A DNA stretch of 64,000 bases, taken from positions 8,185,327 to 8,249,326 of the forward strand of contig NC_090179.1 of the NCBI RefSeq assembly GCF_024679245.1, read 5' to 3'. This stretch comes from Pseudorasbora parva (lineage: Eukaryota; Chordata; Actinopteri; Cypriniformes; Gobionidae). The position numbers were made by a program, and so were the translations under genes. Positions 46,532-58,300 of this stretch are shown piece after piece (positions within the stretch are counted from its first letter, which is position 1; each line of letters starts with the position of its first letter). The notes beneath the pieces were generated by a model. The model ran no database searches, was not told where the DNA came from, and saw nothing but the letters and a program-made list of their open reading frames with translations.

Positions 46532-46557
46532 ACGAGTGACGGTATGCCGTCACTCGT
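46532..46557. repeat. Perfect 11-bp hairpin
   Basis: ACGAGTGACGG, loop TATG, CCGTCACTCGT. It lies at the junction between the truncated LINE and a THAP-like fragment and may be a relic of a transposon end. Confidence 0.7.
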
Positions 46558-46599
46558 TACGTCATTACGCAACACCAATCAGGATTGGACTTTTTTGAT

Positions 46600-46853
46600 A
46601 TGAACTCAGCAGCGTCATGCCGAGGGCGTTCCCCGATGTGTCATCTACGATGACGCAGTGCGAGTTCCCCCGATAACGGGAACATCTGATTGTGTGACAA
46701 TTCTTGCTTTTTGCACAACGTACTGTTATTACTTTTTGTCCGTGGTTGCGCCTCCAAGCATGAAAGCGGTGGAAAGTTAATCCATTTTCGACATTTCCCA
46801 TGGTGATTATGTGTTGCGCTGTTACATCCCAAAATGCAGCAACGGTTTACCAT
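46600..46853 (-). pseudogene. THAP-type zinc finger fragment
   Basis: From ATG 46853 the frame reads MVNRCCILGCNSATHNHHGK. After a frameshift the neighbouring frame reads NGLTFHRFHAWRRNHGQKV. Together these resemble the first half of the C2CH (THAP) DNA-binding domain common in fish transposon-derived proteins. The later Cys-x2-His part is not recognisable. It is probably a relic of a P- or Kolobok-type element. Confidence 0.5.
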
Positions 46854-46859
46854 AGTTGA

Positions 46860-47886
46860 AATAACGCCAAAATAATCAAATTAAGACATACGACTGAGAG
46901 GGAGTACGTCTAAAAACAGTGCGCAGTAGTCCAAGTAGCAGTAAAGGATGCCATCAACATGGCCGCCACGCCAAGTAATGACGTCATGACGCCCAAGCCC
47001 TATTGTCCCAGATTTGGTTTGTTTGATGGTGGTAAACCTAACCCTGACTCCTGAATATTTAATTTAAGTTGCATTTTATACTTGCACTGATGTTACATTT
47101 TAGCCATGTTGCACTTTGACAGTCAGTTTGAGATATAGGCTATATTAGCTTATTGTGCTTATTATATCAATTATTCAAATGATTCTGACAGTTTTTGCCT
47201 TTGAAATGAAAGGGGGGAAAAGTGTCCCAATCAACCTGAATTCACACTATACTCTTTGAAATCAATTACATTGCATTATATTGCTTGAAACCCCAAATAG
47301 CATAACATTATTCATTAGTTATTTGTCATTGTAAAAAAAAAAAAAAAAAGTAGTTCCAATGTAGCTAGCTACTTTTTGATCGTAACTTGTAGTGTAGCTA
47401 ACTACTTTTTCAAAATGGTAGCTTGAATGTAACTACTTTAACTTACAAGTAGCTTGTAAAGCTACAGTTTCAGAGTAGCTTCCCCAACACTGCATTTAAG
47501 TAACCATATCCTTGAACTTGCTGGTTTCTTCACAGCACGACCACTTCCAGGTTTCGATTCCAGGTTTTTTTGTAGTCGACTCTGATTCCCGACTCCCACT
47601 GTAGGAGTCTATGGAATTGACTCCTCGACTCCATTTACTTTACATCAAAACAGTGTCAAAAATAAGATGAAATTGCAGTTGTTACACACTTAAATTATAT
47701 CCTATTATTAAAACCACATACTTTTAACTGGACTGTCCAAATTAGTCCAGTTTAGCGATGACATGATGGTGGCTATCAACTTATATACCTAGCTGTTCCC
47801 GATACCTAATTTTACAAAGGAAAAAGTTATGAAAAAATATGTTGTCAAGTGATGGCGCTAAACAGGCATGATCATTGTATTAAAAG
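46860..47886. other. Non-coding spacer, no feature seen
   Basis: AT-rich sequence with an A tract at 47333-47350 followed by GTAGCT-rich repeats (47350-47490). No frame has family motifs. Confidence 0.5.
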
Positions 47887-48669
47887 TAGGGCTGCCCCCG
47901 ACAAAGGATTTACACATTCGAATCAGAATGGTCGATTCTTTCTATGGTCGACTGATAGTTTAATCATCTGTGTGTGTGTGAATGGGTTGGGAGAGGCACG
48001 ATACTAGTCAGCAGGAGGGTAAAACTTTTATTTTTCTTTACACACCACAAAGCAACAACTTTTAATAAAGTGGCCAAAACTGCCTGCCAACTGACAGACA
48101 AACTAACAATGGCTTTCTTATTTAGGTTTTTTAAAAAAAGGTAATGTGATGGATAATATGCACGTTCTTAAGCCAGTTGTGTCTAAAGAGGATTGCACAC
48201 CGGACGTGAAGCTCAGCATCTCTGGTATCTCACACCATATATCGTGCACATTATATACGCGCAAGCTCAATTTTAAATCGACTTCTGATAGAAGAGCTGC
48301 ACGATACGTGTATTTTATAGCAAATTGACGATTTGAGGGAAATATAATATAAATTTAATATAAAAACCCTAAAATTGCGCTCTGTGGCACAGCAGGATTT
48401 TAAACAACTTTCTGAGTCCATTTTCCTTAGTCGTTGCGGACAGTCATCGGATGCCGCCTCCAGTGTGCATACACTCATTGAATGTGTTCGAATTTTAAAG
48501 GTGTGGCGCTAAGCTTTGCCGTGCCACGTCTTTAAAATATTGAGCACAAAATGGTATGATCCTCTTTTCATAACACCCGCAAAGATTCGACCGTGAGATC
48601 GGTGGTCGAATCTGGCTCCGCATATCGATGCATCGAACCTTGGGCACCGACTATTCGGGGTCACCCCTA
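47887..48669. mobile_element. hAT-like MITE with 8-bp target duplication
   Basis: The ends TAGGGCTGCCCCCGA and, inverted, TAGGGGTGACCCCGA are flanked by ATTAAAAG (47879-47886) and CTTAAAAG (48670-48677), 7 of 8 identical. It is 783 bp with no transposase. Eight-bp duplications and TAGGG ends are typical of hAT elements. Confidence 0.75.
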
Positions 48670-48677
48670 CTTAAAAG

Positions 48678-49380
48678 CTGAGTTAAAGATACTAAATACT
48701 AAAATATATACAATAATGGACACTTATTGATGTGTTCATTCTTGATGTGAGTTTTTTATGGTTAGTTTAATGATTATGAACACAACGTTAACCATGGAAA
48801 ACCAAATCTATATTTATTCCATTAATATACCATCGATTAAAATAAACCTAGTAAAGTTTCTGCGACATCTTTGACACAATGTATAATGTCAGTCTCTGAA
48901 TTCCTTGCTTCATTTCATTCACTTGCTTAAAGTGCACTCAACTCAAGTTTAATAGAGAATCAATAAATCAGTGAGCAATTTCAGACAAAGCAACAAAGTC
49001 GACACTGAGAGACTTTAACCCCAACTCTGGGGCTATTCGAGTCAAGGAATCAACAATTTTGTCACCCACCGATTTTGGGTGGAGGGCCAAATCAGGAAGA
49101 GGATATTTAATATTTAATATTTAAAAGAGGATATTTACATCGCACATACAGATCATCATTTTGAGCTAATCATTCATCATAGTAAAAGAACTTGTTTTAT
49201 TAAGTTAGGAGCTATAAATAAGAATAACGTGTGATATTTAAAATACGCAAAGCAATGAAAGCATGAGCGCTGCGTATCACACGCACAAACAACACTTACA
49301 GCTTGTTTTGCTATTTGTTGCGCTTAACTTTGAAAATATTTTAATGGTGTAGCTATTTCAGAAAAATGTCATGGCATGAA
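48678..49380. other. Non-coding spacer, no feature seen
   Basis: AT-rich sequence with a short duplicated ATATTTAATATTTAA motif near 49100. No coding or RNA gene signal. Confidence 0.5.
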
Positions 49381-50266
49381 TTACGATATTCTGAAGGAAG
49401 CACTTAAAAAAATTCCAAGGACCACAAAAACAGCTAAATCTAAATACTTTGTCGAGCTAATAGAAAAAATGCTAATAACCCTAAGACATTGTTTAATATT
49501 ATAAACACAGAAGTAAACCCTTCTATTTCAAATGTAGATTCCTCTCCATCAATATGTGAGAATTTTCTAAACTCATTTAAAATAAAAATTGAGAATCTTA
49601 GAGGGACTATCCCGCAATTGAATTGTGACTTTTTATTTCCTGTCACACAGACCAACGTTTTTAATCAGTTTGAACTTATTACATTTCAGCAGTTAGGAGA
49701 AATTGTAAGTGGATTAAAACCTACTGGTTCAGTTATTGATATGGTTCCTCCATGGTTTTTGAAAGACAACTTTGAGGCCATTGGACCAAATATTCTTCAA
49801 ATTGTAAATAAAAGCTTATATAACGGGGGATTTTCCTAACAGGCCTTTGTGCAACCTATACTGAAAAAAACCTAACTTAGATCAGAGCTGATTTGACAAA
49901 TTTTAGACCAGTTTCTCACCTTTTCTCACCTTTTCTTTCAAAATTTTTAGAGAAAGTGGTGTTTAGCCAACTACATGTCTTTCTAGAACAAAATAAGATT
50001 GGTGATCTTTATCAGTCCGGCTTTAGGAAGTATCATTCCATGGAGACAGCCCTTGTAAAAGCCTTTAATGATTTACTGATGACTGTGGATGCTGGAGATT
50101 CAGCAGTGTTAGTTTTATTAGACCTAACTGCAGCATTTGATACAATAGATCATATGGTGCTGCTTTCACGGCTAGAAGAGTACGTAAGGGTTGCAGGGCA
50201 AAGCCCTAAACTGGTTCAAATCATACTTGACTGACAGAAGTATGGCAGTACAATATGGAGCATATA

Positions 50267-51395
50267 AACTCAGCAAAAAAAGAAACACCCCTTTTTCATG
50301 ACTGTGTATTTCATCAATAATGTTGTACAAATCCAAATAACTTTACAGATCTTCATTGTAAAGGGTTTAAACAATGTTTTCCATGCATGTTCAATTAACC
50401 AAAATCAATTAATTAACATGCACCTGTGGAATGGTCGTTAAGACCTTAACAGCTTACAGAGAGTAGGCATTTAAGGTCACAGTTCTAAAAACACAGGAAA
50501 CTAAAGAGACTTGTCTACAGACTGTGAAAAACACCCAAAGAAAGATGCCCAGGGTCCCTGCTCATCTGCGTGAATATGCATTAGGCATGCTTCAGGGAGG
50601 CATGTGGACTGCTGATGTGGCTAGGGCAATAAATTGCCATGTCCACACTGTGAGATGCCTAAGACAGCGCTACAGGGAGACAGGAAGGACAGCTGATCAT
50701 CGAAGTTTATCATCGAAGGAATGAACGTTATACCGAGGCCTGTACCCTGGAGTGGGATCGATTTGAAGGTGGGGGGTCAGTCATGGTCTGGGGCGAATAT
50801 ATCACATCACCATTGGACTGAGCTTGTTGTCATTGCAGGCAATCTCAATGCCTTGCGTTACAGGGAAGACATCCTCCTCCCTCATGTGGTATGCATCAAC
50901 TTTTACACATACTCATCCGGACATGATCCTCCAGCAGGACAATGCCACCAGCCATACTGCTCGTTCTGTGCATCAGTGTAGAGCCCGGCCACCGAAGAGC
51001 CCGAAGAGTCTGGGACCTGATGGATCGCAGGGTGAGGGCTAGGGCCATTCCTCCCAGAAATGTCCAGGAACTTGCAAGTGCCTTGGTGGAAGATTGGGGC
51101 AACATCTCACAGCAAGAATTGACAAATCTGGTCCAATCCATGAGGAGGAGATGCACTGCAGTACTTCAAGCAGCTGGTGGCCACACCAGATACTGACTGG
51201 TACTTTTGATGTTGAGCCTCCCTTCATTCAGGACACATTTTTTCTATTTCTGTTAGTCACATGTCTGTAAAACATTTTTAGTTTATGTCTTATGGTGTTG
51301 ACTCTTTCAGTGCTCATTCAAATATTTACACGCATTAAGGTTACTGAAAGTAAAAACAGTTGAAAGTCAGAGGACGTTTCTTTTTTCGCTGAGTT
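50267..51395 (+). mobile_element. Tc1 element with internal deletion
   Basis: Inverted ends AACTCAGC(A/G)AAAAAAGAAAC are bordered by TA (50265-50266, 51396-51397). At 1129 bp it is shorter than the usual 1.6 kb of Tc1 elements. The transposase has lost its middle. The insertion lies within the LINE reverse-transcriptase gene. Confidence 0.88.
50524..51196 (+). pseudogene. Tc1 transposase remnant
   Basis: The N-terminal helix-turn-helix region is readable (PRVPAHLREYALGMLQGG, ADVARAINCHVHTV, RYRETGRTAD), ending in a stop at 50724. Then comes a jump to the catalytic half: GGQSWSG, LVVIAGNLNALRYREDILLP, QQDNATSHTAR with the second catalytic Asp, then a VWDLMDRRVRARAIPPRNVQ region and the C-terminus QSMRRRCTAVLQAAGGHTRY. 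The first catalytic Asp region is deleted and there are several frame changes. Not functional. Confidence 0.85.
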
Positions 51396-51539
51396 TACAT
51401 CGCTTATATGTGGTGTGCCTCAAGGCTCCATCCTGGCTCCCATGCTTTTTTCCATTTACATGCTCCCATTGGGAGATATTTTTAGAAAACACAATATAGC
51501 ATTTCATTGCTATGCAGATGATTTACAAATATAACATTA

Positions 51540-53430
51540 ACTAATAGAAACTAGGTCTGGCCTTGCTCCGTAGAGGAGTAATTATATCCGAACAGAAACT
51601 GTTCGGACCAATGAAATCATCAGGACGGGCTTTAGACGATGACGGACAGATGATCAACAGTAACGTAATCATGCACGTCATCAAAGGGGCTTGGATTATA
51701 TTTTTTCGAATCCTAAACGGAGAGCTTGTTTGTATATGCATTCACCTTCACAATTTCTCTCAGAAATGATGATCATGTTGGGTAAGTACTCTGTGTATCG
51801 TCAAATCATTTTATTTTTTTACAACACCGACAAAGATTGTGTATTCCAGCCTGATTTCAGCGCGCGTGCAGACAGGGTTGCCAAGTTTTTACAACAAAAC
51901 CCACCAACTACTAGCCCTAAAACATAGCTTCTCGGGGGGTTCTCCGGGGGGAAATGGCATTTGGGGGGTAAAATGTGTGTCATTTTGGCAAGGTTGCCTG
52001 CTAAAATTTGCACTCATGGGTCTATATATCACATAATAGTCGCTTCAACCCGTGGACATAGAAAACAACCTGCGGGGGAAAAAATGCAGACTTGGCAACA
52101 CAGTGCAATTGAGCTCTGTTGAAGTCTCTTCGTTGCTCTGATTGGTTGTAGGTCTGTCCAATTGATGTCTTTCCTGGTTCGGTTGAAACACGCCTCATAA
52201 TCACAGCCCAATGGAGCAGTTTCAGACTCATATTCTGACTAGAATTGAGTATGACCACGTCAGGCTAACAAACATGTAAATTACAGTGTGAATTAATGCC
52301 TGATCTGTGATCAGTGATATCTGATGTGAGGCTAATTATTCAAGTTCACACAGATTTTCTTTCTAAATCATTTAATACTGTTTATACATCAGTGAATCAA
52401 GCCAAACAATCAACTTTACATTGTCTCTCTTAGTAACATGAACAAAATCTGTTATTTAAATTGTGAATTAACTACAGAAAGCGATCAAAGAACACTCTCT
52501 TTATGATGTTTGAAGCTTTTAATCACACATTGCATACACTTGCCTAAACTTCCATTATAATGAATGACGCTGTTATGCTGGACAGCGAAGCTCTTACTGT
52601 ATTCGTATCAATGTTTTTTTTTTGTTTTTTTTTTTGCTGTTAGTCTTGGTGAAAGCATTTTGTGAGAGAAATTGCATTGCACTGACAATGCTGTCTGTCT
52701 ACTCAGTGCTCATCATTGCAACCTTTCATGTGATGGGAAAAGAACAAAAAAATTATGCTATAATCAACACTTTCACAATTCGTTAATCTCGAAAGATGTA
52801 ATAGCAAAACAATGTAGTAAAAGCATTAGAGAGGTTTCCACATGTAATACGTATTTCAAATGCAAAGATGTAAGCCAATCACAGCAGTGGGTGTTTACAC
52901 TGAAGTCTCACAGCAGTCCTTCAAACAAAACATTGAAGCCAGGGGGCTAAATTCAGGATAGAAAAATGCAGTTTTTCCTAAATTATGACATTTTATAATG
53001 TAAAAATCATACTAACGATATAAGTACACCTCAGGAAACATAAAATAATAAAATAAAAAATCCACATCATGGTACCTTTAAAAAAATCTGATACTGTGGC
53101 AAATAGATCTGTCCTCTCCAATGTATTGCAAGCTACACATGACTATAATACAGCATCTTAACATAATGTACATATAATAAAACAAAAATTACATTTAAGA
53201 ATAAAACCTAGATTTTTTTTTTTTTTTTGGGCCTCCATCTTAAATCTCACACAGCTTGAAGATGAACTTCTGACTTTAGATTATGTTTCTTTGTTTTGAC
53301 ACTCGTTGCAGGTGATTAGGACAGATTTCTATGGAAGAGATGCTTTATTGTGTTATGTTCGGTGTCACACTGCTGGAGCTGAAGATATAATTACCGTGAT
53401 TGTGACAATCGACTAGAAAATCAAACTCTG
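51540..53430. other. Repeat-derived non-coding stretch
   Basis: A block near 51885-52105 begins GGTTGCCAAGTTTTTACAAC and ends near ACTTGGCAACAC, a pattern I recognise as a common zebrafish repeat with inverted ends. The rest is AT-rich with T and A tracts (52613-52635, 53212-53228). No gene is supported. Confidence 0.45.
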
Positions 53431-53991
53431 ATGTGCTCCTCTCCAGTGTGAATCCTTTATATTTTTCCAGTGCTAATCGATTGAATCTCTTGTTGTTGTG
53501 AGAGCACTTGATAGTTTGAGATGTTCATAGTTTTTTTTCCTACAGTGTTGATCTTCTGGCACTCTTTCAATTCATCATCATCTTCAGCCTTGATGTAGAT
53601 GTGAAATGTTTGTTTACACTGAGGGCAGGTGACAGTTTCTGTTTCTCCTTTATTGTTCACGTCCATCAGGTTTAAAAGAAACATTAAAACAAGAGAGATT
53701 TTAAATGAGAGACAAATGTGAAATGAAAAGTAAAGCACAAAGTCAAGATCACTGAGTTTATTAATCAATAATCCCATTAAATCTATTAATCAACTGCTGT
53801 GTATGATGATGATCTACTTTAAAGTTATGAATATGATTTATATTAGAAATAACTAGTTTGGTCGCGAAACAATGTAAATCATGAACATCAGCATGTTTTC
53901 AACATCATGATTGAGAAATCAAGAATAAACACACACCTCTTTGCTCTTCAGTTTCATGATGTTTCATTCTGCAGGTTCTGGATCCCTTATG
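53430..53991 (-). pseudogene. Decayed C2H2 zinc-finger gene
   Basis: A first exon like that of the gene at 60954-61011 is present at 53937-53990 and ends with the same EEQR-plus-donor arrangement. However, its start codon is ATA instead of ATG, and one base is missing after the DPEP codons. A second-exon remnant (about 53680-53457) encodes NLMDVNNKGETE and one degenerate finger start, CPQCKQTFH. Further left are CSHNNKRFNRLAL and a RIHTGEE-like linker (about 53500-53434). A tandem-duplicated, dead paralogue is the simplest reading. Confidence 0.65.
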
Positions 53992-55327
53992 TTCTCACTT
54001 CTCACTCCTTGCTTTGTGGTATTTCTGCCAAAAAAAGAAGAAAAAAAAAGAAGAAGAAGAAGAAGCAAATATTACTTTCCAACAGACAGGATTATGAGAC
54101 CAACCAAAAAAAGCATCCTGTCGCTCACCGTAGTTCTTAAACGGTTACTTCAGCAATTAGCATATGGCTTTGTATCAGTAGAAACCCTGGAGTATATTAA
54201 GATGATTGTGCCGTTTGATATTTGCGTCATCGGCAGAATTTTTGGCCAAAGGCTAAAGACTACAGCCAGCAGAGGGAAACATTTCTGCATGTTTTCAACC
54301 CATGCATGTGGAGTGGGATCTCACTCACAGCACTCGGCAGCTGCAGGCATTCACGAATGGAGCTATGGTGAGCAATGTAATGTTAACTTCTCAAATTAAT
54401 TTCAATGAAAGTTAAGCTTCCAAAGGCAGATCTGAAAACGCGCCAGACTGAAGGCGCGTTGTGAATGTATGCCACGAGTGTGGTCGCGATTACCTCAGCT
54501 CTCATCACGAGAGCTCATCAGCTCATTTATGACATTAAATGTAATCTGACTCCTGCAGCGTTAGTGCTGTGAGACTCACGCGGCGCCTCGATCGTTATAT
54601 TGAACAGACACGTTCAGTATTTAATTGTAGTGTCTGTTCTCCAATTCAGTTACAGTAATCCAGTAGCAGTGGCTTGGGTAATTGCCTCACAGGGCAGCAA
54701 AGCATTCTGGGAATTGTTGTCTTTCATCCCCATGAGACAAAAATACATTTTCTGTCTTATCTCAGTCTAGAAAGCACCAAATTCAAAAATAATTTCACAT
54801 TTCTACATTAATGACCCAGTTTAAATACAGATTCATCTTCCCAGTACATTACTATGTACTACTGTACACCCAACACTGATGATACGATGCCAGGCACAGA
54901 ACACCAGAGAGCCCACCACATGCTAACCATAGGTGGAGAGGGGCGAGATAGAGCCTGTTTAGTGGATCGGGATTATTAGAAGGCCATGATTGATGAAGGC
55001 TAATGGAGTTACTTTGGCTGAGACACTGAGATTACAGCCCCACACTTTATAAGAATTAGTGCCATGGGATTTTTTTAATTACCAGGACCTCGGTTTAATG
55101 TCTCATCCAAAAAGTCAGTGCCTGTTATACTATATTTGGCTATTAGGACTCACACAGATCTCTTCCAGCAGCAGCCCAGTTTTCCCAGGAGTCTCCCACC
55201 CAGGTCCAGACCAGACTAAACCCTGCTTAGCTTTAGTGGGCAACAAGTCCTGGGCTACAATGTCATTTGGCTGTAACTGTCTTACACAGAAGAGACTTTG
55301 TTTGCTCAGCACATAGAGATGAACTAC
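53992..55327. other. Spacer between zinc-finger pseudogene and gene
   Basis: Contains an (AAG)n-like A/G tract at 54028-54066. A block at about 54880-55130 (AGCCCACCACATGCTAACC, ATTAGAAGGCCATGATTGA) resembles a repeated fish LINE/SINE tail. No gene seen. Confidence 0.4.
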
Positions 55328-58300
55328 TTACCGTGATTTCAGACTGTGGTGATGTGGTTTCTCCACTGCATGGATCCTTGTGTGTAGCTTCAGGTGACTT
55401 CTAAAAGTGAAACTCATTTCACACTGATCACACGTATGCGGCTTCTCTCTGCTGTGGATCCTCTCATGAGTTTTCAGATGTATTGACTGACTGAATCTCT
55501 TGTCACAGTATGAACACGTGTAGGGTTTTTCTCCAGTGTGAATTCTCTGGTGCCGTTTTAAATGGTGTGCTAAAATAAAAGTCTTCTCACACTCAAAGCA
55601 CATGTACTCTCTCACACCAGTATGTATTTTCTGATGTATATGTAAACTTTGCATAAGTGAAAAACTCTTTCTACATACAGAACATGAATGTGGCTTCTTC
55701 TTTGTGTGAACTACTAGGTGTGTCTTCAAGGCTGAGGACCCAAGAAATGTTTTACTACACTGGTCACATGTGAATGGCTTTTCTCCAGTGTGGACCCTCA
55801 TGTGAATTTTAAGGCTTGTTTTGTGTGTGAAACTCTTTCCACACTTATCACATGTGAATGGCTTCTCTCCAGTGTGGATCCTCATGTGATCTTTAAGCAA
55901 TGTTAATTGCGTGAAACTATTCCCACATTGATCACATGCAAATGGCTTCTCTCCAGTGTGAACTCTAATGTGAAACTCAAGACTTTTTTTCTTTGTGAAT
56001 CTCTTTTCACACTGATGACACATGAATGGCTTCTCTCCGGTGTGGATTATCATGTGAATTTCAAGACTTTTTTTCTTTGAGAATCTCTTTTCACACCGCT
56101 CACACATAAAGGGCTTCTCTCCAGTGTGAATCATCATGTGTTCTTTAAGGCTTTTTTTGTGTGCAAGACTCTTTCCACACTGATCACATGTGTAGGGCTT
56201 CTCTCCTGTGTGGATTCTCATGTGTTCCTTAAGGCCTGATGATCGTGTGAAACGTTTCCCACATTGATCACATGTGAATGGCTTCTCTCCGGTGTGGATA
56301 CTCATGTGGCGCTTAAGACCTTGTTTGGATGCGAAGGTCGTTCCACACTGAGTGCAGGTGAAATATTTTTTGCCTTTCCCTTTCTTTATTAGTTTATTTT
56401 TTGTCTTTGCACGACTCAAAGGTTTTTCTCCAGGAGAGACATGTTTCTTTTTCAATTCACCCAGTTCTTCAATCTCCTCATTCTCTTCCATCAGGTCTGA
56501 AATTAAAGTAAAAATAATTAATTTAATTTTAAGTACATAAAAATTAAAAGCGAGATATATGAAGTGGTAAAACATAAGCTCTAATATACTGTGAAAATTG
56601 TGATAGTTCACCAAAAATATCATCAGAATATACTCACTCTGTAAAGTTATTCCAAACCTCTAAATATTTCTTTGTTTTGCTTTACAGAAAAGATAATTGG
56701 AAGAATGTTCATTGTCCCCCATTGACTATCATAGTAGGGGAAAAAAGGTAGACAATGGGGGGCAATATCTGCTTGTTCTATATATTATGAAATGTATGAT
56801 TGAATATAAAATTACATAAATTATGATATATTAATAAATATATAGTCACAGTTTTCAATATATTAAAAGGCCCGGTCTCATAAGAATAAGTGTCACTGCA
56901 GCCATTTTAATTCTGCTGGAACCATGGCAGATACTAAACCACAATAAGGGCTACAGTAGTTGAGCAAATGTTTTTTGAAAACCAGAGAGTGCACCACAAG
57001 TTCAGTTTTCCTGTCCAGTCTTTCCAGGCAATGACCTTTAGCTTTCATTGCTCAAAGTTCAGGTCTGAACCAGACTGAGATATGAGTAGATTGAACCAGT
57101 ATAGGTTTAAAAGAAGCATTCTTTTCCAGTATTTGGGAAATAGTATTATTATGATACAGCAGATTTCTGAACAATAGTTAGTTAATAAACAATCGGACAA
57201 GGTAGAAGCTCTTAGTGAAACAGAAAAATAAGATGGGTTGACAGAACTGATGAGGTGATAGGTGAGTGTAACCTCTCGTTCAAACTACCGGCTCCAAGCG
57301 GGACTCGAACCAGGGTCTGCTGGTGTTTTATCGATTTGTCCTACCATGTCAGATTTTGCTACCTCCCAGTTGGTAGCACAATTTGACAGCAAAAAAAAAA
57401 AAAAAAAAAAAGATTGCGCTGCCAGCATCATATCATCATGTGATTTGATTTTTTTAAATTATCCATACCTTTCCCTACACTAAACCTACCCTTAAAAGTA
57501 TTAAAAGAGGTAAAAACAATGTAAATACTGTTCCTTTTCTCACACAAACCGCTCGTTTCGTGTTTTAGGCCATCAGTGTATACTTACGATGGGGGATTGT
57601 TTAATTTGGACTTCTCTGTGTATGCTCTTTGAGGTGGTGACCATATACCTGCATTATGTGAGACACAGACAAAAACGGTTTGACCTAAAATGATCAAAAT
57701 TGAAACTACTGGGGAAACAAAAAACTCCTAAATCTCGGATGCCCATGAGGTAAGCCAAAACATATCAAAATTTAATTTCAAAGTGAACTATCCCTTTAAG
57801 GGGTAATTATCTGTGTAGTTACGGGGTAAGTATGAATGTGCGGGCTGTAAATTAAAGTGGCTCTTGTTCTCCTCTTGTTTCATGTAGTTACGGGGTAAGT
57901 ATGGATGTACAAGCTTTTATTTAAAGTGGCTATTGTTCCCCTCTTCTTTCATGTAGTTACGGGGTAAGTATGGATGTGCGGACTTTAATTTAAAGTGACT
58001 CTTGTTCCCCTTTTGTTTCATGTAGTTACGGGGTGAGTACAATAAAAACAGAAATACAATCTGATATCACTCGGAAACCTTTATTTAAAAAATGAAAAAT
58101 AAATATATATATACAATTTTTTGTTTTTTAAACAGATTTAGAACACATTAATTTGTCTTGCTTGGCTGCATCCTCCTCTTGTTACTCTTCTTTTTCTTCC
58201 TTGCCACAGATGAATCTTAAGAAGGATCCCACATGTCTCTAGCTAGTATTCTGTAACTGTTACACTGAAAATACAGTGCGTGCTGAAATGTCCTCACCGT

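Larger units (their letters stand above)
49385..51535 (+). pseudogene. LINE reverse-transcriptase fragment, split by a Tc1 element
   Basis: Plus-strand blocks run in order: a linker (KTLFNIINTEVNPS), the RT start (NFRPVSHLFS, FLEKVVFSQL), YQSGFRKYHSMETAL and LDLTAAFDTIDH up to about 50234. After the Tc1 insertion come [15 protein letters not shown] and the catalytic Y-A-D-D (about 51515), then a stop. There are frame changes near 49840-49880 and near the insertion. Both LINE ends are missing. It is a different copy from the LINE at 44-46 kb and in the opposite direction. Confidence 0.8.

Noticed and set aside
57290..57320. A tRNA gene suggested by a perfect B box
   Set aside because: No A box, anticodon arm or acceptor pairing can be found around it.
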